A DNA stretch of 15,539 nt from DASRHK01 sp035650495. Its GTDB lineage: Bacteria > Pseudomonadota > Gammaproteobacteria > Nevskiales > Nevskiaceae. The DNA lies in contig DASRHK010000071.1 of assembly GCA_035650495.1 (NCBI GenBank), forward strand, positions 1-15,539, written 5' to 3'. The position numbers were made by a program, and so were the translations under genes. A model generated the notes under the pieces. That model searched no databases. It was not told the DNA's origin and worked only from the letters and a program-made list of their open reading frames with translations. Below, in pieces: positions 6,695 through 13,949 of the stretch (position 1 is its first letter; every line of letters starts with the position of its first letter).

Positions 6695-8899
6695 ATGCGG
6701 TCGCGATGGCGCTTCTGGGTGCGCGCGGGCATCAGCCTGGTGGTGTTCCTGGTCTTCGCCGCGCACAGCGCGGGACAAATCCCCCTCGGCTTGCTCTCGC
6801 AGCTCGATCGCTACGCGTACGACGCCTGCGTGCTGCTCAATCTCAAGAACGAGATCGATCCGCGCATCGTCATCATCGACATCGACGAGAAGAGCCTCGC
6901 CGCCGAAGGGCATTGGCCCTGGTCCCGCGACAAGCTGGGCGAGCTCGTCAATGCGCTCTTCGATCGCTATCAGGTGCGCGTGCTCGGTCTCGACTATATG
7001 TTCCCCGAGCCCGATCGCTCGCCCTCGCTCGAGCTTCTCGATTCCATGGCCGACCTGCCGGGTGCTCGCGCCCGTATCGGCGAGTTGCGTCGCAAGGTCG
7101 ACACCGACGGGCAGTTCGCCGAGGCGATCGCGCGCAACACCGTGGTCACCGGATACATCTTCGAGCCGATGCAGAAGGTGCAGAAGGGCGTCCTGCCCGC
7201 CGCAGTGATCGACCGCGCGACCGCCGCGCAATACGACGTCGAGTTCTTCAAGCCCGCGGGTTACGTTGCCAATCTCGACCGACTTCAGGCCGGCGCGAAG
7301 AGCGGCGGCTTCTTCGACAATCCGGCGGTCGACGCCGACGGCATCTTCCGGCGCGTGCCGCTGCTCGAGATCTACGACGGCCAGATGTACCAGTCGCTCG
7401 CGCTGGCGGTCGTGCGACGCACGCTGGGTGATCCTCCGGTGGAGCTGACGTTCGAGCCGCCGGACCAGCACAAATCGGTCAACCTGGAGACGGTCAAGGT
7501 CGGGCCGCTGAACATTCCCGTCGACGCCGAAGGCGCGGTGATGGTGCCGTACCGCGGGCGGCAGGGCAGCTTCTCGTACATCTCGGCGACCGACGTGCTG
7601 CACGGAACCGCCGACGTGAATCTGCTGAAGCCCGGCGTTGTCGCGCTATTGGGTACCAGTGCCGCCGCGCTTTACGACTTGCGCGCGACACCAGTGGCGC
7701 GCGTGTTCAATGGCGTGGAGATCCACGCCAATCTCGTTTCCGGCATGTTCGACCAGAACATCATGCGTCGCGCGCCGTTCTATGCCGGCGGCGAAGTGAT
7801 GCTGCTCCTGTTGATCACGGTGCTGCTGACCTGGATCGTCGCGCGCGTGTCGCCGCTGTTCGGCGCGCTGGCGGTTGCGGCGCTCTGTGGAGGCATCGCG
7901 GTGTTCGCGCTCGCGGAGTGGCACGCGCACGCCATCGTTCCGTTCGGGGTGCCGATCGCGTTCACGCTGACGCTGTTCCTTGCGCAGACCCTGTACGGCT
8001 ACTTCGTGGAGTCGCGCCGATCGCGCAGCCTGACGCGCCAGTTCGGCGAATACGTGCCGCCGGAGATCGTCGCCGAGATGGCGGAGAACCCGCAGTTCGC
8101 GACCGACGAAGGCCAGAGCCGCGACATGACCGTGCTGTTCTCCGACGTGCGCGGCTTCACCACGATGTCGGAGAAGCTCGATCCGAAAGAGCTCACGCGG
8201 CTCATGAACCAGTTCCTCACCGCGCTGACCAAGGTGATCCAGAAGCACCGCGGCACCATCGACAAGTACATGGGCGACGCGGTGATGGCGTTCTGGGGCG
8301 CGCCGCTGCCCGATCCCGATCACGTGATGAACGCGCTCGCTGCGGCCATCGAGATGAACCAGGCGGTGCGCGAGCTCGACGCGTCGATGCAGGCGCAGGG
8401 CTGGCCGAAGGTGCGCATCGGCGTCGGCGTGAACACCGGAAAGATGAACGTCGGCAACATGGGCTCCGAGTTCCGCCGCGCCTACACCGTGATGGGCGAC
8501 GCGGTGAATCTCGGCTCGCGCCTGGAAGCGCTCACGCGCAAGTACGGTGTGGACGTCATCGTCAGCGAGCACATCCGCAAGCTGGCCCCCGACTGGGCGT
8601 TCCGTGAGCTCGACTTCGTGCGTGTGAAAGGCAAGCTCGAGCCCGTCGCGATCTACGAGCCGCTCGGCCCGAAGGACAAGGTCGATGCGCGCACGCGCGA
8701 AGACGTCGCGCGTCTGCAGGCCGCGCTGCGCGCCTATCGCGCGCAGGACTGGGATCGCGCCGAGTCGGAATTCTTCGGCCTGTCGCAGTCGGGCAATGCG
8801 ATTGCGGCATACGAGATGTTCCTGGCGCGCATCGCCAAGCTGCGCAAGGAGCCGCCGGGTCCCGAGTGGGACGGTACGTTCACCTTCGAAGAGAAGTGA
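6695..8899 (+). CDS. CHASE2-domain class III adenylate cyclase
   Basis: This is a 734-aa membrane sensor that should convert ATP to cAMP. A first transmembrane helix lies at about 11-27. An extracytoplasmic CHASE2 domain follows at about 28-350 (VIIDIDEKSLAAEGHWPWSR, LGLDYMFPEPDR, NGVEIHANLVSG). Three more helices lie at about 367-385, 388-407 and 414-436, then a class III cyclase domain at about 473-655. Metal-binding Asp residues are D484 (FSDVRGFT) and D528 (KYMGDAV). The purine-contacting Lys is K524, and the transition-state Asn and Arg are N605 and R609 in GDAVNLGSRLE. The position that is Asp in mammalian cyclases is Thr (T598), as in class IIIb enzymes. The start ATG has GGGA 9 nt upstream. 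Its stop overlaps the next start by 1 nt. The signal sensed by CHASE2 is unknown. Confidence 0.93.
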   Translation: MRSRWRFWVRAGISLVVFLVFAAHSAGQIPLGLLSQLDRYAYDACVLLNLKNEIDPRIVIIDIDEKSLAAEGHWPWSRDKLGELVNALFDRYQVRVLGLDYMFPEPDRSPSLELLDSMADLPGARARIGELRRKVDTDGQFAEAIARNTVVTGYIFEPMQKVQKGVLPAAVIDRATAAQYDVEFFKPAGYVANLDRLQAGAKSGGFFDNPAVDADGIFRRVPLLEIYDGQMYQSLALAVVRRTLGDPPVELTFEPPDQHKSVNLETVKVGPLNIPVDAEGAVMVPYRGRQGSFSYISATDVLHGTADVNLLKPGVVALLGTSAAALYDLRATPVARVFNGVEIHANLVSGMFDQNIMRRAPFYAGGEVMLLLLITVLLTWIVARVSPLFGALAVAALCGGIAVFALAEWHAHAIVPFGVPIAFTLTLFLAQTLYGYFVESRRSRSLTRQFGEYVPPEIVAEMAENPQFATDEGQSRDMTVLFSDVRGFTTMSEKLDPKELTRLMNQFLTALTKVIQKHRGTIDKYMGDAVMAFWGAPLPDPDHVMNALAAAIEMNQAVRELDASMQAQGWPKVRIGVGVNTGKMNVGNMGSEFRRAYTVMGDAVNLGSRLEALTRKYGVDVIVSEHIRKLAPDWAFRELDFVRVKGKLEPVAIYEPLGPKDKVDARTREDVARLQAALRAYRAQDWDRAESEFFGLSQSGNAIAAYEMFLARIAKLRKEPPGPEWDGTFTFEEK

Positions 8900-10065
8900 T
8901 GGCCACGAAATTCAAATGGCAGGATCCGCTCCTGCTCGAAGAGTGTCTCTCCGACGAGGAGCGCGCGGTGCAGGAAACGGCGCGCTCGTACGCGCAGGAA
9001 AAGCTGATGCCGCGCGTGAAGCAGGCCTTCCACGACGAAAGCTTCGATCGCGCGCTGCTCGCGGAGATGGGATCGCTCGGCTTGCTCGGCGTCACGCTGG
9101 AAGGCTACGACTGCCCCGGCGGCAATCACGTGATGTACGGATTGGTCACGCGCGAGATCGAGCGCGTCGATTCGGGCTATCGCTCGTCGATGTCGGTGCA
9201 ATCGTCGCTGACGATGTATCCGATCCATTCGTACGCGAATGAGGAGCTGAAGAAGAAGTGGCTGCCTTCGCTCGCGCGCGGCGACAAGCTCGGCGCGTTC
9301 GGATTGACCGAGCCCGATCACGGCTCCGATCCCGGCGGCATGCGCACGCGCGCGAAGCGCGACGGCAATGAATGGCGCATCTCCGGCTCGAAGACCTGGA
9401 TCAGTCACGCGCCGGTCGCCGACGTGTTCGTGATCTGGGCCAAGGACGAGGGCGGCGTGATCCGCGGCTTCGTGCTCGAGCGCGGCATGAAAGGACTCAC
9501 CACGCCGGTCATCGAAGGCAAGATGAGCCTGCGCGCGTCGATCACCGGCATGGTGATGATGGATGACGTGCGCGTTCCGGATGCGCATCGGTTGAGCGTC
9601 GAAGGATTGAAAGGTCCGTTCTCGTGCCTCAACAAGGCGCGCTACGGCATCGCGTGGGGCGCGATGGGCGCGGCGGAGTTCTGCTGGCACGCCGCGCGCG
9701 ACTACGCGCTCAATCGCAAGCAGTTCGACAAGCCGCTCGCGGCGAATCAGCTGATCCAGAAAAAGCTCGCCGACATGCAGACCGAGATCGCGCTCGGCCT
9801 CAACGCCGCGCTGCAGCTCGGCCGGCTGCTCGATGCGGGCAAAGGCGCGCCGGAGATGATCTCGATGTTGAAGCGCAACAACGCGGGCAAGGCGCTCGAC
9901 ATCGCGCGCGCCGCGCGTGACGTCCACGGCGGCAACGGCATCAGCGAGGAGTATCACGTCATTCGCCATCTCTTGAATCTCGAGACGGTGAACACATATG
10001 AAGGGACACATGACGTGCACGCGCTGATCCTCGGTCGCGCACAAACCGGGATTTCCGCGTTCTAA
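8899..10065 (+). CDS. gcdH: Glutaryl-CoA dehydrogenase (acyl-CoA dehydrogenase family)
   Basis: This FAD enzyme oxidises and decarboxylates glutaryl-CoA to crotonyl-CoA in lysine, hydroxylysine and tryptophan catabolism. The 388-aa length suits the family. The GCDH-type signatures are SGYRSSMSVQSSL, with R95 at the position of the glutarate-binding Arg, and YEGTHDVHALILGRAQTG, with catalytic base E368. FAD-contacting motifs GAFGLTEPDHGSD (132-144) and KTWISHAPVADVF are present, as is DVHGGNGIS (341-349). I chose the ATG at 8899, which overlaps the cyclase stop as TGATG and follows GAAGAGAAG. The upstream GTG at 8866 would add 11 residues encoded by the cyclase tail. It appears co-transcribed with the cyclase. 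A general acyl-CoA dehydrogenase is less likely given the Arg and the C-terminus. Confidence 0.92.
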   Translation: MATKFKWQDPLLLEECLSDEERAVQETARSYAQEKLMPRVKQAFHDESFDRALLAEMGSLGLLGVTLEGYDCPGGNHVMYGLVTREIERVDSGYRSSMSVQSSLTMYPIHSYANEELKKKWLPSLARGDKLGAFGLTEPDHGSDPGGMRTRAKRDGNEWRISGSKTWISHAPVADVFVIWAKDEGGVIRGFVLERGMKGLTTPVIEGKMSLRASITGMVMMDDVRVPDAHRLSVEGLKGPFSCLNKARYGIAWGAMGAAEFCWHAARDYALNRKQFDKPLAANQLIQKKLADMQTEIALGLNAALQLGRLLDAGKGAPEMISMLKRNNAGKALDIARAARDVHGGNGISEEYHVIRHLLNLETVNTYEGTHDVHALILGRAQTGISAF

Positions 10066-10088
10066 TTTTTCAGTAGGTCCTGACGGTC

Positions 10089-10116
10089 TTGCCCGCGCCC
10101 GGAGCGGGCATAAACT
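10089..10116 (+). promoter_or_regulatory. Probable clpS promoter giving a very short or no leader
   Basis: TTGCCC (10089-10094) and TAAACT (10111-10116) are separated by 16 nt, each matching four of six consensus bases. Transcription would begin about 7 nt after the -10, at or next to the clpS ATG at 10123. No Shine-Dalgarno lies at a usable distance from that ATG, which fits a leaderless transcript. Confidence 0.45.
10091..10109. repeat. Inverted repeat in the clpS promoter spacer
   Basis: GCCCGC (10091-10096) and GCGGGC (10104-10109) form a perfect 6-bp stem around a 7-nt loop, 25 nt after the gcdH stop. It has no U-tract after it, so it is a poor intrinsic terminator. It sits between the candidate -35 and -10 of clpS, so it could be a regulator site, an RNA hairpin at the end of gcdH, or chance in GC-rich DNA. 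Confidence 0.35.
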
Positions 10117-10122
10117 AAATGC

Positions 10123-10440
10123 ATGGCGGAAACCAACCGCGACTCCCAGCTCGACGTCGTCACCGAGGTCGCCCGGCCGAAGACGGCGTCGCCGCCGCTG
10201 TACAAGGTGGTGATGGTCAACGACGACTTCACGCCCATGGGCTTCGTGGTCGAGGTGCTGCAGTCGTTCTTCCACCACGGTCGGGAGAAGGCGGTTCAGA
10301 TCATGCTGCAGGTGCACACCCAAGGGCGCGCGGTGGCTGGCGTCTATCCGCTGGAGATCGCGGAGACCAAGGTTTCCCAGGTGAACAACCACTCACGCAA
10401 GCACCAGCATCCGCTGCTGTGCGTCATGGAAAAGGCGTGA
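10123..10440 (+). CDS. clpS: ClpS, N-degron adaptor for ClpAP
   Basis: ClpS binds N-terminal Leu, Phe, Tyr or Trp of substrates and delivers them to ClpA. The 105-aa protein has an unstructured N-terminal extension (about 1-24) that in the family engages the ClpA pore, then the core fold. The N-degron pocket is intact: N33, D34, D35 in VNDDFTPM, gatekeeper Met M39 and H65 in VHTQGRA. The family ending HPLLCVMEKA is conserved. The start ATG at 10123 gives a normal length; an ATG four bases upstream (10119) is in another frame. It lies 57 nt after gcdH and precedes clpA, the usual arrangement. A promoter directly upstream suggests transcription separate from gcdH. Confidence 0.97.
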   Translation: MAETNRDSQLDVVTEVARPKTASPPLYKVVMVNDDFTPMGFVVEVLQSFFHHGREKAVQIMLQVHTQGRAVAGVYPLEIAETKVSQVNNHSRKHQHPLLCVMEKA

Positions 10441-10444
10441 TCCG

Positions 10445-10460
10445 GTCGCCGTTTGGCGAC
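10445..10460 (+). other. RNA hairpin just after clpS
   Basis: GTCGCC (10445-10450), a GTTT tetraloop and GGCGAC (10455-10460) make a perfect 6-bp stem 4 nt after the clpS stop. It is followed by GTGGATATTT rather than a clean T-run. It may attenuate read-through into clpA, protect the clpS 3' end, or be incidental. A second small stem, GCATA (10489-10493) with TATGC (10501-10505), lies farther down the 132-nt spacer. Confidence 0.4.
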
Positions 10461-10572
10461 GTGGATATTTCGAGGGGGAAGACCTCTAGCATACCCAGCC
10501 TATGCCGATAGTGAAAGAGTAGTATCGGGCTATGGCGTTGCTTCACGGATGGACCGACGGATTCGAACTGAA

Positions 10573-12849
10573 ATGTTGAGCGAAGATCTTCAGAAAGCAT
10601 TGGATGCAGCCTTTGTCGCAGCGCGCGGCGAAGGACACGAGCTACTCACGGTGGAACATCTGCTGCTCGCGCTGCTGGCGGACTCCAATGTCTCCGAGGT
10701 GCTGACCGCTTCGGGCGCCGACGTCGACGCGCTCGAGCAGAGCCTGAAAGGCTACATCGCGCAGAACGTGCAGTCGGTCGCGGGCGAGGGCAAGCGGGAA
10801 GTGCAGCCGACGCTGTCCTTCCAGCGCGTGCTCCAGCGCGCGATCTATCACGTGCAGTCGGCGGGCAAGAAGCAGGTCACGCCGCTCAATGTCCTGGTCG
10901 CGATGTTCAGCGAGAAGGACACGCAGGCGGTCTATCTGATGAGCGAGCAGGGCGTGACGCGCCTCGACGTCGTGCGCTACATCAGCCACGGCATCGCCAA
11001 GAACGGCTCCGCGCCGCAGCCCGCGCCGGAATCGGAAGACAAGGACGAATCGGGCGCCGAGCGCAACGGCGAGCACAGCGCGCTCGCGCAGTACGCCACC
11101 AATCTGAATGATCGCGCGGCCGCCGGCCGCATCGATCCGCTGATCGGCCGCGAGCACGAGCTGGAGCGCGTCATGCAGACGCTCTGCCGCCGCCGCAAGA
11201 ACAATCCGCTGCTCGTCGGCGAAGCCGGTGTCGGCAAGACCGCGATCGCCGAAGGGCTCGCGAAGATGATCCACGAGGCCAAGGTTCCGGATCTCCTCGC
11301 CGGCGGCGTGATCTACAGCCTCGATCTCGGCGCGCTGGTCGCGGGCACCAAGTATCGCGGCGATTTCGAGAAGCGCCTCAAGGCCGTGCTCGCGGAGCTC
11401 AAGCAGATCCCCGGCGCGATCCTGTTCATCGACGAGATCCACACCGTCATCGGCGCGGGCGCCGCGTCGGGCGGCGTGATGGACGCGTCGAACCTGCTGA
11501 AGCCGCTGCTCGCCTCCGGCGAGATCCGCTGCATCGGCTCGACCACCTACCAGGAATTCCGCGGCATCTTCGAGAAGGATCGCGCGCTGGCGCGGCGCTT
11601 CCAGAAGATCGACGTGCCGGAGCCTTCGATCGAGGACACGATCAAGATCGTCGAAGGCCTGCGCTCGCGCTTCGAGCAGCATCATGAAGTGCAGATCACG
11701 CGCGGCGCGCTGCGCGCAGCCGTCGAGCTCGCCGCGCGACACATCACCGATCGTCATCTGCCGGACAAGGCGATCGACGTCGTCGACGAGGCGGCGGCGC
11801 GACTGCGCCTGCTGCCCGAATCCAAGCGCCGCAAGACGCTGCAGGTGCGCGATATCGAAGAGACCGTCGCGCGCATCGCGCGCATTCCGGCGAAGAGCGT
11901 GTCGGCGAACGACCGCGACCGGCTCGCGACGCTCGAGCGCGATCTCAAGCTCGTGATCTTCGGCCAGGACGCGGCGGTCGAGCAGCTGTCTTCCTCGATC
12001 AAGCTGTCGCGCTCCGGTCTCGGCAGTCCTGAGAAGACGATCGGCTCGTTCCTGATGGCCGGCCCGACCGGCGTCGGCAAGACCGAAGTCACCAAACAGC
12101 TCGCGCAATTGCTCGGCATCGAGCTCCTGCGCTTCGACATGTCCGAGTACATGGAGCGTCACACCGTGTCGCGCCTCATCGGCGCGCCGCCGGGCTACGT
12201 CGGATTCGACCAGGGCGGCCTGCTCACCGACGCTGTGCTCAAGCATCCGCACTCGGTGATCCTGCTGGACGAGATCGAGAAGGCGCATCCCGACGTGTTC
12301 AACCTGCTGCTGCAGGTGATGGATCACGGCACGCTGACGGACAACAACGGCCGCAAGGTCGACTTCCGCAACGTCATCCTGATCATGACCACCAACGCGG
12401 GCGCCGAGGAATCCTCGCGCCGCTCGATGGGCTTCGCCGAGCAGAACCACACGACGGACCAGATGGAAGTGATCCGCCGCATGTTCACGCCGGAGTTCCG
12501 CAATCGTCTCGACGCGATCGTCGCGTTCGCGCCGCTCGGCAAGACCGAGGTGGCGCGCGTGGTCGACAAGTTCCTCCTGCAGCTCGAGGAGCAGCTCGCC
12601 GCCAAGCACGTGCATCTCGAGGTCGATCAGAGCGCGCGCGACTGGATCGGCGAGCGCGGCTACGACGTGAAGATGGGCGCGCGGCCGATGGCGCGCGTGA
12701 TCCAGGAGAACGTCAAGCGGCCGCTCGCGGAAGAGCTCTTGTTCGGCAAGCTCGCGAACGGCGGCACCGTCGTGGTCACCGCCAAGGACGGCAAGATCGC
12801 GTTCGAGATCGAGGCGCGCGAGAAGTCGGGGCAGCTCGAGCCGGTTTGA
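10573..12849 (+). CDS. clpA: ClpA, AAA+ unfoldase subunit of ClpAP protease
   Basis: ClpA unfolds substrates, including those delivered by ClpS, and threads them into ClpP. Starting at MLSEDLQKAL the product is 758 aa, the same length as E. coli ClpA. The Clp N-domain spans about 1-143, followed by an acidic linker (about 145-170). AAA module D1 has Walker A GEAGVGKT (216-223) and Walker B LFIDEIH (D287, E288). Module D2 has Walker A GPTGVGKT (497-504) and Walker B VILLDEIEKAH (D566, E567). The ClpP-docking loop near 618-621 reads SMGF. Two pore-loop-type GYVG/KYRG segments are present. Longer in-frame starts (10453, 10549) add residues unlike the family. No Shine-Dalgarno is evident, so coupling to clpS or a separate promoter in the 132-nt spacer remains open. 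Confidence 0.96.
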   Translation: MLSEDLQKALDAAFVAARGEGHELLTVEHLLLALLADSNVSEVLTASGADVDALEQSLKGYIAQNVQSVAGEGKREVQPTLSFQRVLQRAIYHVQSAGKKQVTPLNVLVAMFSEKDTQAVYLMSEQGVTRLDVVRYISHGIAKNGSAPQPAPESEDKDESGAERNGEHSALAQYATNLNDRAAAGRIDPLIGREHELERVMQTLCRRRKNNPLLVGEAGVGKTAIAEGLAKMIHEAKVPDLLAGGVIYSLDLGALVAGTKYRGDFEKRLKAVLAELKQIPGAILFIDEIHTVIGAGAASGGVMDASNLLKPLLASGEIRCIGSTTYQEFRGIFEKDRALARRFQKIDVPEPSIEDTIKIVEGLRSRFEQHHEVQITRGALRAAVELAARHITDRHLPDKAIDVVDEAAARLRLLPESKRRKTLQVRDIEETVARIARIPAKSVSANDRDRLATLERDLKLVIFGQDAAVEQLSSSIKLSRSGLGSPEKTIGSFLMAGPTGVGKTEVTKQLAQLLGIELLRFDMSEYMERHTVSRLIGAPPGYVGFDQGGLLTDAVLKHPHSVILLDEIEKAHPDVFNLLLQVMDHGTLTDNNGRKVDFRNVILIMTTNAGAEESSRRSMGFAEQNHTTDQMEVIRRMFTPEFRNRLDAIVAFAPLGKTEVARVVDKFLLQLEEQLAAKHVHLEVDQSARDWIGERGYDVKMGARPMARVIQENVKRPLAEELLFGKLANGGTVVVTAKDGKIAFEIEAREKSGQLEPV

Positions 12850-12857
12850 TTCCCGCT

Positions 12858-12902
12858 GCAGAAACGCACAAGGCCCGCAATCGCGGGCCTTGACGTTTCT
12901 GC
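12858..12902. terminator. Composite hairpin terminator between clpA and infA
   Basis: An inner perfect 9-bp stem, AAGGCCCGC (12870-12878) with GCGGGCCTT (12883-12891), encloses an AATC loop. It is extended by an outer 9-bp stem, GCAGAAACG (12858-12866) with CGTTTCTGC (12894-12902). A small internal loop (CAC / GA) separates the two. It begins 8 nt after the clpA stop. The T-rich tail is broken up (TTGACGTTTCT). Because clpA and infA converge, the symmetrical structure probably terminates clpA and perhaps both genes. Confidence 0.75.
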
Positions 12903-12906
12903 GCAT

Positions 12907-12934
12907 CGTCATTCCCGCGTAGGCGGGAATCCAG
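12907..12934. repeat. Dispersed palindromic extragenic repeat (ATTCCC-N8-GGGAAT type)
   Basis: The core is ATTCCCGC (12911-12918), GTAG, GCGGGAAT (12923-12930), flanked by CGTC on the left and CCAG on the right. It fits the ATTCCC-N8-GGGAAT pattern of neisserial dRS3 elements, and near-identical short palindromes are common in intergenic DNA of many proteobacteria. On the plus strand the hairpin is followed by CCAGTTTTATTT, so it could also act as a second terminator for clpA. The right end is 2 nt from the infA stop codon. Confidence 0.65.
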
Positions 12935-12936
12935 TT

Positions 12937-13155
12937 TTATTTATCGCGGAACGTGATGCGGCCCTTGGTCAGGTCGTAGGGCGTGAGCTGCACCGTCACC
13001 TTGTCGCCGGTCAGGATGCGGATGTAGTTCTTGCGCATGCGGCCGGAGATGTGGGCGGTCACGACGTGGCCGTTTTCGAGCTTCACGCGGAAGGTCGTGT
13101 TGGGCAGCGTTTCGACGACCGTTCCCGGCATCTCGATGTGATCTTCCTTCGGCAT
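12937..13155 (-). CDS. infA: Translation initiation factor IF-1
   Basis: IF-1 is an essential OB-fold protein that binds the 30S A site and assists IF-2 and IF-3. The 72-aa product is full length and closely matches the family, including GTVVETLPNTTFRVKLENGH, GRMRKNYIRILTGDKV and the ending TPYDLTKGRITFRDK. The start is ATG 13155-13153 with GAGG about 4 nt upstream. The gene is convergent with clpA and follows bpt by 74 nt on the same strand, with its own promoter in that gap. Its position between clpA and aat/bpt is a familiar gammaproteobacterial arrangement. Confidence 0.98.
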   Translation of the reverse strand: MPKEDHIEMPGTVVETLPNTTFRVKLENGHVVTAHISGRMRKNYIRILTGDKVTVQLTPYDLTKGRITFRDK

Positions 13156-13184
13156 GGCCCCTCGGGCGCAATTAAAGAGGCGCG

Positions 13185-13213
13185 ATTATGGCGAATCGCC
13201 CATGGCGCTTCAA
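13185..13213 (-). promoter_or_regulatory. Sigma-70-type promoter of infA with overlapping palindrome
   Basis: On the minus strand TTGAAG (13213-13208) and CATAAT (13190-13185) are 17 nt apart, matching four and five of six consensus bases. Transcription would begin near 13178, giving a leader of about 22 nt that holds the infA ribosome site. An inverted repeat GCGATT (13182-13187) / AATCGC (13194-13199) overlaps the -10 and could be an operator. This promoter would let infA be expressed apart from aat-bpt. Confidence 0.6.
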
Positions 13214-13229
13214 ATCGCCGAAGCAGGCG

Positions 13230-13949
13230 TCAGATCTGCTCGAGGCGCTTCCAGGTGTCCCGCTGCAGCACTTCGAGCGGATGGAACCGGCGCTTGTAAT
13301 CCATCTTGGGCGAATTCTCGACCCAGTAGCCGAGATAGACGTACGGCTTGCCCATCGCGCGCGCCTGCTCGATCTGCCGGAGCACGGCACAGGTGCCGAG
13401 GCTGCGGCCGCGCTCCAGCGGATCGAAGAACGTGTACACCGCCGAGATGCCGGAGGGCACGAGGTCGACGACGGCGACCGCCATCAATCGACCCTCGTGC
13501 CGTAGCGTCCAGAACTGCGTGTCGCCCCACGAGCACTCGAGGAACGTGCGGAACGCCTTGTAGTCTTCCGGATTCATTCCGCCGCCGGCGTGACGCGAGG
13601 CGAGGTAGCGCCGATACAGCGCGTAATGCTCTTCGCCGAGCGCGGGCTCCTGCGCGAGCTTCAAGTCCGCGTTGCGCTTGAGGCAGCGCCGTTGGCTGCG
13701 ATCCGGCACGAACTCCGCGACCGGCACGCGTGCCGCGAGACAGTCCTTGCACGCTGCACATGCCGGTCGATAGACGTAGGCGCCGCTGCGACGGAAGCCG
13801 AGATCGAGCAGCACGCCGTAGCGCAGCGACGACAGCGGGAATTCCGGATCGATGAAGGCGCTGCGCGCGCTGCGATCCGCGAGATAGCCGCACGCGTGCT
13901 CGGTGCCGAGCAGCAGGCGGACCGAAGTCGATGTCGAGTGCGAAGTCAT
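13230..13949 (-). CDS. bpt: Bacterial leucyl-tRNA--protein transferase Bpt (ATE1 family)
   Basis: Bpt transfers Leu from Leu-tRNA to proteins with N-terminal Asp or Glu, creating a primary N-degron for ClpS. The 239-aa product starting MTSHSTSTSV has the family N-domain with GTEHACGYL and a cysteine cluster C64, C67, C70 (RPACAACKDC). The GNAT-like C-domain includes AVAVVDLVPSGISAVYTFFDP, RSLGTCAVL and the conserved YLGYWVENSPKMDYKRRFHP. Its ATG (13949-13947) overlaps the aat stop by 4 nt (ATGA), so translation is coupled. The in-frame extension to 14372 is only aat antiphase sequence and was dropped. Substrate choice (Leu, not Arg) follows the bacterial Bpt branch and is inferred from the family. 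Confidence 0.94.
   Translation of the reverse strand: MTSHSTSTSVRLLLGTEHACGYLADRSARSAFIDPEFPLSSLRYGVLLDLGFRRSGAYVYRPACAACKDCLAARVPVAEFVPDRSQRRCLKRNADLKLAQEPALGEEHYALYRRYLASRHAGGGMNPEDYKAFRTFLECSWGDTQFWTLRHEGRLMAVAVVDLVPSGISAVYTFFDPLERGRSLGTCAVLRQIEQARAMGKPYVYLGYWVENSPKMDYKRRFHPLEVLQRDTWKRLEQI

Noticed and set aside
6681..6782. Direct repeat CGGGACAAATCC at 6681-6692 and 6771-6782, exactly 90 bp apart
   Set aside because: Several 12-mer repeats are expected by chance in a window of this size, and the second copy is ordinary coding sequence of the cyclase.
8866..8898. N-terminally extended gcdH start
   Set aside because: The extra 11 residues are encoded within the cyclase tail and do not fit the family; the ATG at 8899 has a good ribosome site and the usual TGATG overlap.
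10453..10572. N-terminally extended clpA frame
   Set aside because: The extra 40 residues are unlike any Clp N-domain and begin inside the post-clpS hairpin; MLSEDLQKAL gives exactly the typical length.
12411..12440. ClpP-docking loop of ClpA reads MGF instead of IGL/IGF
   Set aside because: Met is a conservative change at the first hydrophobic position and other ClpP-binding residues look normal, so loss of ClpP docking is not indicated.
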